Of a stretch of 64,000 nt of DNA, positions 52,953-63,508 are shown piece by piece. Under the pieces are notes generated by a model. That model searched no databases. It saw only the letters and a program-made list of their open reading frames with translations, and was not told where the DNA came from. This DNA comes from Mesostigma viride (lineage: Eukaryota; Streptophyta; Mesostigmatophyceae; Mesostigmatales; Mesostigmataceae). The position numbers were made by a program, and so were the translations under genes. How positions within the stretch are numbered: the stretch's first letter is position 1; every line of letters starts with the position of its first letter. Where the stretch lies: assembly GCA_009746045.1 (NCBI GenBank), contig RPFO01000575.1, forward strand, positions 62,001 through 126,000, in the 5' to 3' direction.

Positions 52953-55684
52953 ATGTCTACCGCTCTGGACCAGCTCAGCGACGTCCGTTACGCGCGCATG
53001 TACTCGACCGCTCTCCTGGGCGACCTAGACCCCGCCGCGAGGGTGAAGGACCTCGTCGTCAAGGCGCAGGACAGCATCGTCATCAAGCCCAACAACGGGT
53101 ACGGCACCAGCGCGACCAACCGCCTCAAGATCGTGGGATCCACCGCCATAGACGGGGCGCTGTCCGTGGACAACGTTACCATCGACGGCAGCACCGTCAA
53201 CTCGTCTTCCGGCAGCCTCGTGCTCTCGTCCGACGCCGGGTCGGTGCGCATGGCCGACGTGGTCGCCTCCGCGGCCTCCCTCTCGCCGGCCTCCGACGTG
53301 AACCTGACCCTCTCCGGCGGCGCCACCAAGTCGGTGTTGGTGGAGGGCGTCAAGTTCACCGACAACGCGGTCACCACCTCCAGCGGCACCCTGGCGATCA
53401 GCTCTGCCGGGTCTTCGGCCGCCGCGCTCCAGCTGGGCGGCGTCACGGTCACCGACGCCTCCGTGTCCTCCTCCACCGCCAACGGAAACCTGACCATGGC
53501 CAGCAACGGCACCGGCTCCGTGCTCCTGGACAACGTGAAGGTGAAGACCTCGGGCATCAGCAACAACGTGGCCAACGCCGACCTGACCCTGTCGTCCAAC
53601 GGCACCGGGTCGGTGGTGATGGACAGCGTGAAGGTGAAGACGGCGGGCATCACCACCAGCAGCGGCACGCTCTCGCTTACCTCCGCGGGGGCGGCTACCA
53701 ACCAGGTGAACGTGGCCGGCATCACGGTGACGAACGCCAGCATCAGTGCCGCGTCGGCGAGCACCGTGACGGTGGCGAAGGACCTGACCCTGACCAGCAC
53801 CGCGGGCGGCAGCGGCAAGGTGACGACCTCGGCGGGCAATCTGGAGCTGACCAGCACGAGCGGCACGGTGGCCGTCACGGGCGCGCTCACTGTGTCGGGG
53901 GCGGTTGCAGGCGCCAGCAGTATTACTAGCACGGGCAACACGGTGGTGGGCGGCAACCTGCTGGTGGCGGGCATGATCGACAGCACCAACGCCAGTGGGA
54001 AGCTGGAGATCGCTGACAAGGCGGTCAACCTGGGTAAGCAGACGGTGTTCGAGAGCGTTATGGACTTTCCATTTACCACGACAGGCAGCGCATCGACGGT
54101 GGCAAACACGATCAGCAACGGGATTTATGCCCAATGCGGTCAAGGCGCCACTATCGCGAACGGTGGTGTGACCATGCAGGCTGGATCTAACCAAAACGCC
54201 AGGGTTTCCTTCTTCTACAACACCATCAACACGCCCATCCCCACCAGCCTGTTGGACTTCAGCCAAAACAACATTGAACTCAGCGCCAAATATACCCTTG
54301 CGGGCCTCCTCCTTAACAATTACAACTTCTTCGGTATCGAGCAGACAACTGTCGCGCCATACCCGTACTTTAGGCTATACACCGCCACGGGAGGAGCGAT
54401 GAAGGTCGAGACCCGTAATGCTGCTGGGACGGTTACATCTTTCACGTCCGACGCGGTCAACTGGTTTAACACGGTCACCAATTACGTCCTCTCTATGTCG
54501 TTCACCGCGTCGGGTGGGGGGGTGTCGGTATCTCTCTCGTTCACCAAGAACGGGGGGGCGTCCATTCCCGTCACGTTCTCCGGCAGCACTTCTCTTTCTC
54601 TAGGTACTTGCTTCCTGTCTGCCCCCTCCGTCATTGTTGTTGGCAACGTGGGCTTGCAATACGGCGGCGATAACTATTATGTGGACAACGTGACGGCCAG
54701 CAAGAACGGTGTCGCGTCAAACGCGGGCTCCGACAACGCCGGTCTGTTTGTTGACGGCAGCGCCTCCTTCGGCAGCCGCGCCCTCACATGGCACATGGGC
54801 GCCGGCGAGACCTCGCAGGACAAGGGCGACTACACGGGCTCGTACTGGCACGTGGAGGGCGGCCAGCTGCTGCTCTCTCGCACCATCCTGGCGGCCGACC
54901 GCGAGGCGCCCGCCACCAACGTCAACCTGGCATCCCTGGCCAGCGGCTCCGATACGCTGCGGTGGGAGTTCTCCTCCTCCAAGGCCAGCACCGTCGGCAG
55001 CGCCACCTTCAGCGGCAGCGGCACCGTCGCGGACGGCGTGCTCAAGGAGTCGGCTCCCAGTTCGACTCCGTGTCGCCCAACGTCACGGGCACGTTCTCTC
55101 TGATCATCAAGGTGCTGCCCCAGTTCGACCTGTCCACGCTGACCCTCCTGACCGACCTGATCGAGTACGGCTACCTTGCCGTGCAGATCTCGAGCGGCGG
55201 CTTCCTGACCTTCTCCGACGGCGTGAACGCGGCCATCGTCATGGACACCCCCGTGCACGCCGAGCCCTTCACCCTCTGCATCACCATGAGCGGGTCGCAG
55301 GTCAAGTTCTACCTGGACGGCGCCCTGGTGGCTTCCTCGGCCAACGGCGCGTTGGGCGCGAACCCGAATCTGGTGCTGTACGGCGGGTACGTCGGTAGCG
55401 TGTGGTACGACGACGTGCGCTTCGTGTCCGGCCAGGCGCTCACGGCGGCCAACACGATGCTGTACGGCTGGCGGGAGATGTACGCGGCCAACCAGACGGT
55501 GACGTACGGTTTCCGCATCTCCAACAACGAGGGCCTGCAGCTGGTGAAGGTGCGCGGGTCGGGCGGCAGCAACGGATGGGTCGGCACCAACCCCGCGCCC
55601 AACACGGTGACGTCCGGCAACAGCATGGGCGCCATCGGGGCCGCCACCGCCTCCGTCATCAGCGAGAGCCAGATGACCTTTTAA
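52953..55684 (+). CDS. Fibre-like structural protein with beta-repeats and lectin-like domains (one frameshift)
   Basis: 910 residues if one base is added near 55,046 (GG to GGG); the two frames are 52,953-55,103 and onward to 55,684. Residues about 40-370 are Ser/Thr/Gly-rich repeats of roughly 28 residues with the theme NLTLSSNGTGSVVMDSVKV, the pattern of a beta-helical fibre. The C-terminal half has two jelly-roll-like segments, ending in KFYLDGALVASS...VWYDDVRF, reminiscent of laminin-G or other concanavalin-like lectins. It probably forms a virion surface fibre that binds host glycans. It ends tail to tail with the next gene, sharing TTAA. Confidence 0.75.
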
Positions 55685-56655
55685 GCCTTGCCGAACTTGC
55701 TGAACGCGGAAGTGGCGTGGTAAGTCTTCATTGCCCCCAGTCGGTCCCTGATCCGCGTGACCCTGCGTATGGCATCCTCTATCTTTTGATACTCGTGTCG
55801 CGTCTTGTCTATAATGTCCTGAAGTTCGCCACTTCTATCAATCAACCGCTCCCTTTCTTCAGTGGTCATTAGGTCCCCCCTCGCCTCCGCCTCTGCCTGT
55901 GCGTTGTCCAAGTGCGCAATTAAGTCATCGCTTGCCCGCTTGATCGCCTCGAACGCCTGCACCTGTTTAGGATAGAGCTGGTTAAATCGGTGGTTGTACC
56001 CAACCTCCAGTCTCTTAACAAAATCTGCGTGTTTTTTCTTTCCCATGGCCGCCCCGTAGTTTAAACGATCCACGTTGCTCAGTTTTTTCGATTCGAGCAT
56101 TATTTCCTCGATATCGTCGTATGTCGCCCGGTTCATGTCCCGCCAATCGGCGCCGGGTCCGCCGTTTGACAACATTTGTTTATGTTTGGTATCTCGGCTG
56201 AGATCACCGGCGTTCTTCAGACTAAGCTCACTCAGCCCCTTTGTCAGCTCCGCCACCCCGGGCGCGTCCTCTTTCGGTTCCTTCAGGCTAAGCTCACCAA
56301 ACCTCTCCGCAATATTGTCCACGTCGTACGCCCGCATCCGGTGCCTGGGGCGGCGACGCCCCCCTGTGGCTCTCGACCTGTACGCTCCCGTGCCATGCGC
56401 GCCCTTCTTTGGCACCTGTGTCGCGGGGGCGGTCGGCTGGGGGAGCTTCAGCAGGGCGAGACGGAGAGAGATGTTGTACGGATCGTCCGGGTCCTTCTTC
56501 ATTCCGGCCTCCATCTCGATGTGGGAGCGCTTGTTGGCCTTGGACCGCATCCCGTGACGCGACACGCACCGCTGCCCCCTGTGCAGGTGGCACCTCCCTC
56601 TTGGTACGACGATCCCACACATCCCGCCTGACGATGTACGCGCACCGCACTTCAT
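55681..56655 (-). CDS. Cys/His-tagged helical protein
   Basis: 324 residues, intact. The start MKCGARTSSGGMCG...GRCHLHRGQ has the tag with all Cys and His residues. The middle contains two short repeats, FGELSLKEPKED and LSELSLKNAGD. From about residue 170 the chain is predicted helical, with a charged coiled-coil-like end. The ATG follows directly on the stop of the upstream gene (TAA ATG), so the two are probably expressed as neighbours from closely spaced signals. Function unknown. Confidence 0.75.
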   Translation of the reverse strand: MKCGARTSSGGMCGIVVPRGRCHLHRGQRCVSRHGMRSKANKRSHIEMEAGMKKDPDDPYNISLRLALLKLPQPTAPATQVPKKGAHGTGAYRSRATGGRRRPRHRMRAYDVDNIAERFGELSLKEPKEDAPGVAELTKGLSELSLKNAGDLSRDTKHKQMLSNGGPGADWRDMNRATYDDIEEIMLESKKLSNVDRLNYGAAMGKKKHADFVKRLEVGYNHRFNQLYPKQVQAFEAIKRASDDLIAHLDNAQAEAEARGDLMTTEERERLIDRSGELQDIIDKTRHEYQKIEDAIRRVTRIRDRLGAMKTYHATSAFSKFGKA

Positions 56656-57650
56656 TTATACAGAAGTGACGCGAAAAAAAACTCTAGTAGCGCAGAGCTC
56701 GATTCCGGCCCTGTCGCCGCTTTCTCTTTTGACCCGTTTTATGCCCGTGGTCTTCTGGCAGAGGGGGGGCGGACGGTACATTTTCATATTCGCCATCTGG
56801 CAGAGGGGGGCGGACGGGGGGAGCATCTCCCGATCGGGGACAATGCGCAACACACCGTCCTTGTAAAAAAACTCCACATCGTCTGGCAGAGGGGGGCGGT
56901 CGGTATATGTTTCAGCTCGCCGTCGCTATCAAACCGTGTGTCAGACGGCATTGGCGGGGCACTCGGATGTTCTGGTCGTCGAGCGGGCACGCCGTTAGGA
57001 AAATCTCGAAGAATCAACCGATGCCTTTTTTCGATCCTCCTTTGTTTTGCCATCTGCTTGTTGTGCTCGTAATCCGGGTTGGCCCTCTCGAGTCTGTCAA
57101 ACTCGTGCTCCAAGAATTTCTTCTTCACCCACGCCTGGTCCCTTTTTGCGTCTCTCATATAATCCGACCCCCTCACGCGCCGATCCTGCTCCTCCTCCCG
57201 TCGCGTAAACGGCCCCCCCTCCGGGCGTTGTCGTTTTGTCGGGGAGTGCAGGAACTGGTCATTCCAGTTCTGCATCTCCTGGGACTTGTTAAACTCTTCG
57301 CGTATCAGCTCGGATTCCGCTATATTCAGCTTTCTGACCTGGTCCTTCCACCCTGTCGGCTTGAGTTCTCTAAAGTTGGCGATAGCACTTTGGATGTCTT
57401 GTATGGAACTCTTGTCTACGTGCATGCGCTTCATTGCACGCCCTAGTGCGTCTAAATCCAGATCCCCATCCACAGTGGTATACATGGTTTTAAGAATGGG
57501 GGCGAGCCCCCTTCTCGTGCTATGCCCCCTCGTGCTATGCCCCCTTCTGCGATGCACGATCGGTTGACCCCTGTGCATGTGGCATCTCCCGTTCTGCACT
57601 AGTTTTCTGCACGCACCCCCAGTAGCGGTCCTCGCATCGCAGCTCCTCAT
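56656..57650 (-). CDS. Cys/His-tagged protein with APLCQ repeats (one frameshift)
   Basis: 331 residues if the seven-base run at 56,865-56,871 is one base longer. The start MRSCDARTATGGACRKL...GRCHMHRGQ is close to the tag of the downstream gene. A helical, charged centre follows. The C-terminal part repeats PLCQ three times, encoded by TCTGGCAGAGGGGGGCGG units on the plus strand. The start overlaps the stop of the membrane-protein gene by 4 bp. Confidence 0.7.
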
Positions 57651-57910
57651 TGTATACGTAACGAAGACACTATTTTTCTAACGACGGGCGTGTTCTGGCC
57701 TAGCGCGTAGTGCAGGCCCTCGCCTATCACCACCAATGCGGCGAACCAGCCCGCTATCTCGGACGCCCTCAAGCGGCGTCCACCCGCGTAATAAGCGAAC
57801 GCGGCACCGGCCGCCAGTGTGGCGAGCCAGTCGAATAGAGCACTGCCAAACACGCGAAAGGAGCGCAGGTAGGCTATCACGGACATTGTAGTATGTACAT
57901 AATTGCTCAT
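57647..57910 (-). CDS. Small membrane protein
   Basis: 87 residues with two hydrophobic segments, about 22-44 (FGSALFDWLATLAAGAAFAYY) and 52-70 (IAGWFAALVVIGEGLHYALG). Small proteins with a FDW...HY pattern between membrane segments occur in large DNA viruses, but I cannot name the family. It lies 5 bp after the OTU gene and overlaps the next gene by 4 bp (ATGA). Confidence 0.7.
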   Translation of the reverse strand: MSNYVHTTMSVIAYLRSFRVFGSALFDWLATLAAGAAFAYYAGGRRLRASEIAGWFAALVVIGEGLHYALGQNTPVVRKIVSSLRIQ

Positions 57911-57915
57911 ATAAT

Positions 57916-60293
57916 CTAAATAATTCTATCTTCCCTGAGAGGTGGGTGCCTCTGGTCTACCGCCTCCCTAGCGAGCTTGAGGGCCTCGCGGTCTTCCTTG
58001 GTCATCTTACCTACAATTTCTACAGTGAGTGGACCTCTCGGCTCTTTGCGCCGGCGCTCTCTTCTTAACATTTTTTTGAGGCCTATATATTCCTTTAACT
58101 TCACCCCGGCTGGCACCACCACAGATTCATAGGCGGCCTGTCGTTTCGCCATATCTCTCTTGATATCTTCCAACACATCCATGTATTTCCTATGCTGATG
58201 TAGCAACCAGCGCCATTGCTGGTCTGTATACTTTGGTGGTTTTTTACCCTTACCCTTAAACTCGAAGGTCAAGTATGGCCCTTTTCTATCCACGCCCATC
58301 ACGTTCTCCTCCATGAACTCCTTCGACAATCCGGGTCCGGGGTTGAAGTCCGGGTCCGGCCCTTTGACAGATGGGGGGGAGCGCCCTCGTCTGCTTGAGA
58401 ACTTCCGCCCTCGGAGAGTCCGTCATCCTGCCCTGCGCGGGGGGCTCGAGGTCGTTTGAGGAGATCGATCAGTTTTTGTTTCTGAACAAAGCGCTGGTAC
58501 TCTGCCAACGTGTACCCCCCCTCGCACAAGCCAGAATTGAACCTCTTCGAAAGTCCCTTTATGTCCTTTTCCTCGGCCAGCTCTCTGCACGTTTTCCTTT
58601 TATTCAAGGACACCGGGTGGGGGGGGGGGCCTTGCGCACGGCCATCCCGTCCGCTACCGGCGTCGCCACCTTGGCGCGGGGCTGCTCGCCTACCATACCG
58701 GCACCGGGTGTTATCCACGATCTAGGTATCAACGGCTCGTAATGGTTGCCATGGAAAAATATGTACACTGGCTCATCTTCCGACCTCCACGACCCGCGTT
58801 CCCTTTCCGCCCTCTCGACATCCTGCCTCCCCCCCCGGGCAGCAACATGTGCCTCAGCACGTATTTCCCGTCACGTGTGCGAGTCGCGGTAAAGGTGTGG
58901 ATGTCCGTTTTGGCGTGATACGCGAATAGAGCCATCATGCTATCATCCGCCCATTCGCCATCTTGCAACATGCTTGTCATCTCCTTACGCAACTGCGCGT
59001 CATTTTACGATTAAAACGGTCGACGTTCATAATCCCCAACTTCTCCCGGTTTTTTAGATAGTGCCGTAACTTACTCGACAGACTGCGTTTTAAACGCTCA
59101 GCAGTTTCGTGAATGGCTTCCTGATCGATAGGGGTATTCGTTTGGAACGCCCTGCTGACAACAAACGAGTACCAAAAGCAATTGCCGTCGCCTTTAACAC
59201 CGCGTTTGAACGCGATACCGTATTTGTTATATCGAGGCTTGTCAAACACTACGGGGACGTCCACCTCGGGCATTATCTCGGGATAGTACACTATTGCGGT
59301 CGGCGAGGGCACCTTGGTCTTTACGACAACGTCCTGTTCCTGGGGCAAATCTGCGGCGGGCGGGGGCGGGCGGGGAAACGGGGGCGGAGACGGAGCGATG
59401 TCCTCTGCTTGCACACTTTCGCCATCGGAGAGGGCGAACGACACCATCGAGACGGCGTCGTCGTCCTCCTTCCTCGCCTTCTTGGCGCGAGGGGCTTGTG
59501 GAGGACCGCCCCTCTTCGCATTTTTCTTGGCGGGGATGCGCGCCATCCCGACCTGTTTCATCCACGCCCGCAGGTCCTTGAGAGTCGCTGGCGGCGACTG
59601 GTGCTTGTCGGCGTACCCGGTCCGTGTTGCGTACTCGGCGAGTCTGGCGGCCATCGCGGCGGGGTCTGCGGGCGCCCTTCGCTTGGGGATGCGCACTAGC
59701 GGGTGGTCCGCTCCGTATTCCGCTATCATCTTTTCTCGTTCGGGGATACACTCGTTGACGGCCCACCTGGTCTTCAGGGCACGGGGCTTGAGCTGGTCAC
59801 ACCGCTTCTTCGGGCGCGGCTTCTTCTCGCGTGGCGCCTTCGCGGGGGCCGCCGCCGGCACGGGCGCTCGAACCGGCACCACCGCCGGCACGGGCGCTCG
59901 AACCGGCACGGGCGCTCGAACCGGCACCACCGCCGGCACGGGCGCTCGAACCGGCACCACCACCGGCACGGGCGCTCGAACCGGTACCACGACCGGCACC
60001 GGCGCTCGAACCGGCACCACCACCGGCACCGGCGCTGCAGGCCCTCGTACCCCCCCCGCCGCTTCTGTTTCGACAGGGGTTAATGGGTAGGCTAGGACGG
60101 CCTCCGCGCGCGCCGGCCCTGGGCCCCTCGACCGTGCGGGTGTCCTGTCCTTGGCGGGCATCCTCTTCCGCGGCTGCACCTTTCCGTGCCTCTCCGCCAT
60201 CTCCATGGTGTAATGATCGCACAGGCCGACTTTCCACTTCTTCCTCAGCGTGGCCAGCGAAAAATGCTGGCAATCTTGTGGCCTGTAACTCAT
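57916..60293 (-). CDS. OTU-family cysteine protease with long C-terminal extension (four frameshifts)
   Basis: Adding one base to each of four homopolymers (59,003-59,006, 58,829-58,836, 58,619-58,629, 58,373-58,379) gives a single 793-residue frame. The N-terminal third is basic with VRAPVPVVVP repeats. A small RTGY...LRAWMKQVGM domain is at about 225-265. The OTU core has KGDGNCFWYSF (nucleophile Cys), GEWADDSMMALFAYH and, after two breaks, IFFHGNHYEPL with the catalytic His. OTU enzymes cleave ubiquitin chains, so a role against host ubiquitin signalling is likely. The C-terminal 250 residues are unrecognised and charged. They might be separate genes (58,299-58,718; 57,916-58,329) if the breaks are real. 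Confidence 0.75.
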
Positions 60294-60372
60294 GGCGCGG
60301 GAGCTTTACTAGATATCACACATCTTTTTTTGTAATACAAAGTCCGTTTTGAGTTTTCTATAGCCCAGAGCC

Positions 60373-60909
60373 TCAGACTCGCCCCCACATAATGTTAGGC
60401 CTCGTGGCACGGTCTTCGACATTCCACCTCTTGAACATGGAGTTCCGCACACGTTTACATTGGCCCAGGCCCCATCTGCGTACGAGCGTTCGGCTTGGTG
60501 GATACTTCTCTCCCAGTTTCATGCACGACACGCGGTTCCTGGTCGGCCTCTTCCTCGGCATCTTAGTCTTTTTACACTGACCCATGTCCCTACGCCTTTG
60601 CAGTGCCTTCCGACCAGCGGGGCACGGAGGCGGCATGCGTTTCATGCCTTTCGTGGCCATCCACTCCCTCAGGTGCTTCATTCGAAGCCCCCTCTGATTG
60701 GAAGGGACGGGAAAGCCGGTCCTGTCTGCAAAAGATATTACCCTCGCGATGCGCGCCTCGGCCGACTGGTATGGCCTGGCCGGTTTCCAATCCACCGGTA
60801 CGGGCCTGGTGAGCCAGGCGGGTTTGGCGGTTTTTTTTCTCCTAGCCCTCACGGGCAATGCCATCGGGAACTCGTCGATCGTCGGCGCTGTCTGCCTTGT
60901 TCGCACCAT
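60373..60909 (-). CDS. Basic protein sharing a small domain with the OTU protein
   Basis: 178 residues from MVRTRQTAPTIDEFP. The segment RVISFADRTGF...LREWMATKGMKRMP matches the pre-OTU segment of the neighbour (RTGY...LRAWMKQVGMARIP). The C-terminus has repeated GQCK motifs (MGQCKKTK and LGQCKRVR) and many Arg and Lys, which suggests nucleic-acid binding. The frame is open further upstream, but those codons overlap the previous gene. Confidence 0.65.
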   Translation of the reverse strand: MVRTRQTAPTIDEFPMALPVRARRKKTAKPAWLTRPVPVDWKPARPYQSAEARIARVISFADRTGFPVPSNQRGLRMKHLREWMATKGMKRMPPPCPAGRKALQRRRDMGQCKKTKMPRKRPTRNRVSCMKLGEKYPPSRTLVRRWGLGQCKRVRNSMFKRWNVEDRATRPNIMWGRV

Positions 60910-60932
60910 TTTGCTGCCTGTATGTATCGTAC

Positions 60933-61252
60933 CTAAGCGCGCAGATTTTTTTTTTGACTTCATGCATGTCCTTTGGGGCGTAGGCCCTCCATGAAGTGTG
61001 CTCACCGCCACCCTCCAATTCTCTTATGAACGCGTCAGTGTCCGCGATCATCTTATTGAACCTGGCATCTTCAGCTGCCTGTTTTTTACCTGCTTTCAAC
61101 AGCCTCGACCTTGTGGAGTGATACATTCTTTTGTTTAGTATTACACAGGAAAAATACTCACGCTCATGTGCGTCACTTGGGTTGCAATAATGCTCCTTCT
61201 TCCGTCGCTCTCGCACGCTGTCTAAATCCACATGTCCTCTCCGACGGGGCAT
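60933..61252 (-). CDS. Small charged protein
   Basis: About 106 residues (MPRRRGHVDLDSVRERRKK...) if the ten-base run at 60,946-60,955 is one base longer; as read, the frame runs on to 60,842 and overlaps the next gene. The corrected version leaves a 23-bp gap. Its start overlaps the previous stop by one base (TAATG). No family recognised. Confidence 0.55.
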
Positions 61253-62453
61253 TATTTGGCACACATGCCAACCCTCCTGCTGACCCCCGTGACCCACACT
61301 GTGCGGCGGCCGCTGGGGTCGTCGGCCATGCGCACGTTGCCCGTGATCTGCCCGCCGTACGGCCCCAGGAGGTCCGCTACGAGCCCGGACGTCACGCGCT
61401 TGGTGAACGTGGACTTGTGTCCCAGGAAATCTACAAAGAACATCCTGCGAAACTCGGACAGGGGGACGAAACCTTCCGGCTTCAGCACGACCAGGTCGCT
61501 GTGGGTGAGGAACAGCCGCATCATGCTGGCCAGGTTGCTAATGTCCAGCGCTGGTTCTCCGTCGTTGTCGTGGCGGTCCGCGTCCGCCCCGATGTCGCTC
61601 TCTTCCTCCTGGGCCGATCTCCATCCGAGCCTGGCCGTGAGCGCGTCGGCGTGAGGGTCGTCTTTGGGCCTCCACTTGTGGGAGGACCCTTGCGCCTTGC
61701 TGAAGGAGCCCGTTATCTTTTCCCTGATCTCCCTTATCCACGTGTTCATCCACACGGGCGCCGCCCCGCCCTCCTTGAGGATGTGCGAGCGGACTTGGCG
61801 GAGTCCCTTCAGATCCGCCAACTCGATTTCGGGGAACCCGTGACACTCCTCGAGGAACGCCTCCTCCGCGTCGGTGATATCCGTGAAGAGGCCGTGTTCG
61901 GCGGCGTACTTGACCATCCATTGTCGCATGTCCTTCTTGCTGTTCGCCGCATCCCTCCCGGCAAAGTACTTGTCCCCGTCGAACCAGACGGGAAAGGGCG
62001 GGAGCTCGCGACCGGGTCTGGGCAGGGGCGACACGATGGCCACGTTTTGCAGCCAGTGCCAGTTGTTCGGGGCCTCCGTGACGTACGCCGGGGCCGACAC
62101 GCGCGCGAGGATGCCCCCCTTGGCGGACAGGATCGACACCCACATGCGCGCCTCTTCGGTCTTTCCGCCGGCGTCCACCGCGGCCAGCACGTCCATGTCG
62201 TAAGGGGGGTGTCCCTTCATATCCAGGAACGAGTCGAAGGCGGGCGACAGTCCGGTCTTTACGAACGGCCAGTCCACCATGTGGGAGGAGGGGGCCAGAC
62301 AGGTCCCCACGAACTCGCACACGAGCTCGCCAGCGTCTTGCGGTCGACGTCCAGTTTGGGTCGCGGAAGTGCCTCGACCTCGCACCATCCCGTCGGTCGC
62401 CGCGGCTCCGTGTCCATTTCGTCCTTTATGACGATGGGCGAACGGGAGGACAT
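61252..62453 (-). CDS. Unrecognised 400-residue protein (one frameshift)
   Basis: The start MSSRSPIVIKDEMDTEPRRP is in another frame from the main ORF (61,252-62,388). One extra base near 62,338 joins them at DRKDAGELVCEF. The protein has no low-complexity part except an acidic patch (EEESDIGADADRHDNDGEP). The C-terminal 80 residues (FVPLSEFRRMFFVDFLG...TVWVTGV) look like a compact winged-helix-type end, which is a guess. It is divergently arranged with the gene at 62,573. Confidence 0.6.
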
Positions 62454-62572
62454 GGTATGCTCGTGATATTGGGTGAGAAATGATTATGGCCCGTTTATAC
62501 GCACCCCTGCGCCTATTTTGTTTTTCCTCTCCTACGCGAATATATATTCTCTCGTTACATCAGCTACCGACA
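62454..62572. promoter_or_regulatory. Divergent intergenic region
   Basis: These 119 bp separate two genes that are transcribed outward, so both promoters must lie here. TATATATTCTC is about 30 bp before the rightward ATG. Confidence 0.45.
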
Positions 62573-63397
62573 ATGTCGAGGAAGTGTTCTGCTGTGACGG
62601 AGAGAGGGTCCGCGTGCAAACGACCGCGCACTCACTGGGCGACCACGTGTTCCCAGCACCTCATGGCTTCGACTCGCCCCCGTTACCGTCGCGCGGTCAG
62701 AAGGGGCAGGAGGAGGCACAGGACGGCGCAGGAGGGGCTTCGGGGGGTAGGCGACATGCTAATGACCAGGCCAAAGGTGGCGTACGGATCAGACTCCGGG
62801 GATTCTGACGAAGAGAGGGTCCGAGAACGAGAGGCACTGGCCATGATTGCCAAAGCTCCCAAACCTCCAAATGGTTTCGTTACGAGGATCTCGCCTAGAC
62901 AATTGGCAAGCAATGAGGCGTTCCTCAAAAGGCTCGCCCGCGTGCCTAACCCTCCCACGAGGATTGATAAGGAGAAGATCGAGAGAGCGCGAGTGAAGAA
63001 TATGCTCGCGATGCTGGCTCGCTTGCCAAATCCTCCAACGCAGGCGGAGAGAGACAAGAGAGAGAGAGCGCGAGTGAAGAAGACGATCGCGATGCTGGCC
63101 GGCTTGCCGAATCCTCCGACACAGGCGGAGATAGCAATGAGAGATAAGGCGCACGAGAGGGAGGTGCTTGCGATGCTGGCCCGCTTGCCTAACCCTCCGA
63201 CACAGGCGGAGATAGCGATGAGAGATAAGGCGCACGAGAGGGAGGTGCTTGCGATGCTGGCCCGCTTGCCGAACCCTCCGCCTGCAGTCAGGCGCGATAA
63301 TAGGACAATAAGGCTACTTGAAGATTTTTTCGGACCCGGATATATGGATAAGGTCCGACGACGATTTCGTAGCCCACGCTATCGAGCCTCCCTTTGA
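62573..63397 (+). CDS. Cys/His-tagged protein with 27-residue repeats
   Basis: 274 residues, intact. The start MSRKCSAVTERGSACKR...CSQH holds the tag. From about residue 85 a unit of 23-28 residues with LAMLARLPNPPTQAE at its core is repeated five times; the last two copies are identical over 27 residues, so they duplicated recently. The repeats alternate charged helix and a Pro-Pro turn, a solenoid-like pattern. Function unknown. Confidence 0.75.
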   Translation: MSRKCSAVTERGSACKRPRTHWATTCSQHLMASTRPRYRRAVRRGRRRHRTAQEGLRGVGDMLMTRPKVAYGSDSGDSDEERVREREALAMIAKAPKPPNGFVTRISPRQLASNEAFLKRLARVPNPPTRIDKEKIERARVKNMLAMLARLPNPPTQAERDKRERARVKKTIAMLAGLPNPPTQAEIAMRDKAHEREVLAMLARLPNPPTQAEIAMRDKAHEREVLAMLARLPNPPPAVRRDNRTIRLLEDFFGPGYMDKVRRRFRSPRYRASL

Positions 63398-63508
63398 ACT
63401 CACATGCATGGCGCATAATCCGGTGTCCGAGAAGGAGGCAGGGTCTACATCCTAGCTGCCTGGTGCTATTAAAAAAATTTAAGTTTGTTGTTATAACAAG
63501 CAACAAGC

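Noticed and set aside
53025..54266. 413- and 376-codon antisense ORFs in the fibre gene
   Set aside because: They mirror the GC-rich, codon-biased fibre frame and have no recognisable domain.
59242..60352. Several 150-260 codon ORFs opposite or overlapping the OTU gene
   Set aside because: Low-complexity Arg/Gly/Ser shadows of the VRAPVP repeats. The OTU frame carries real motifs.
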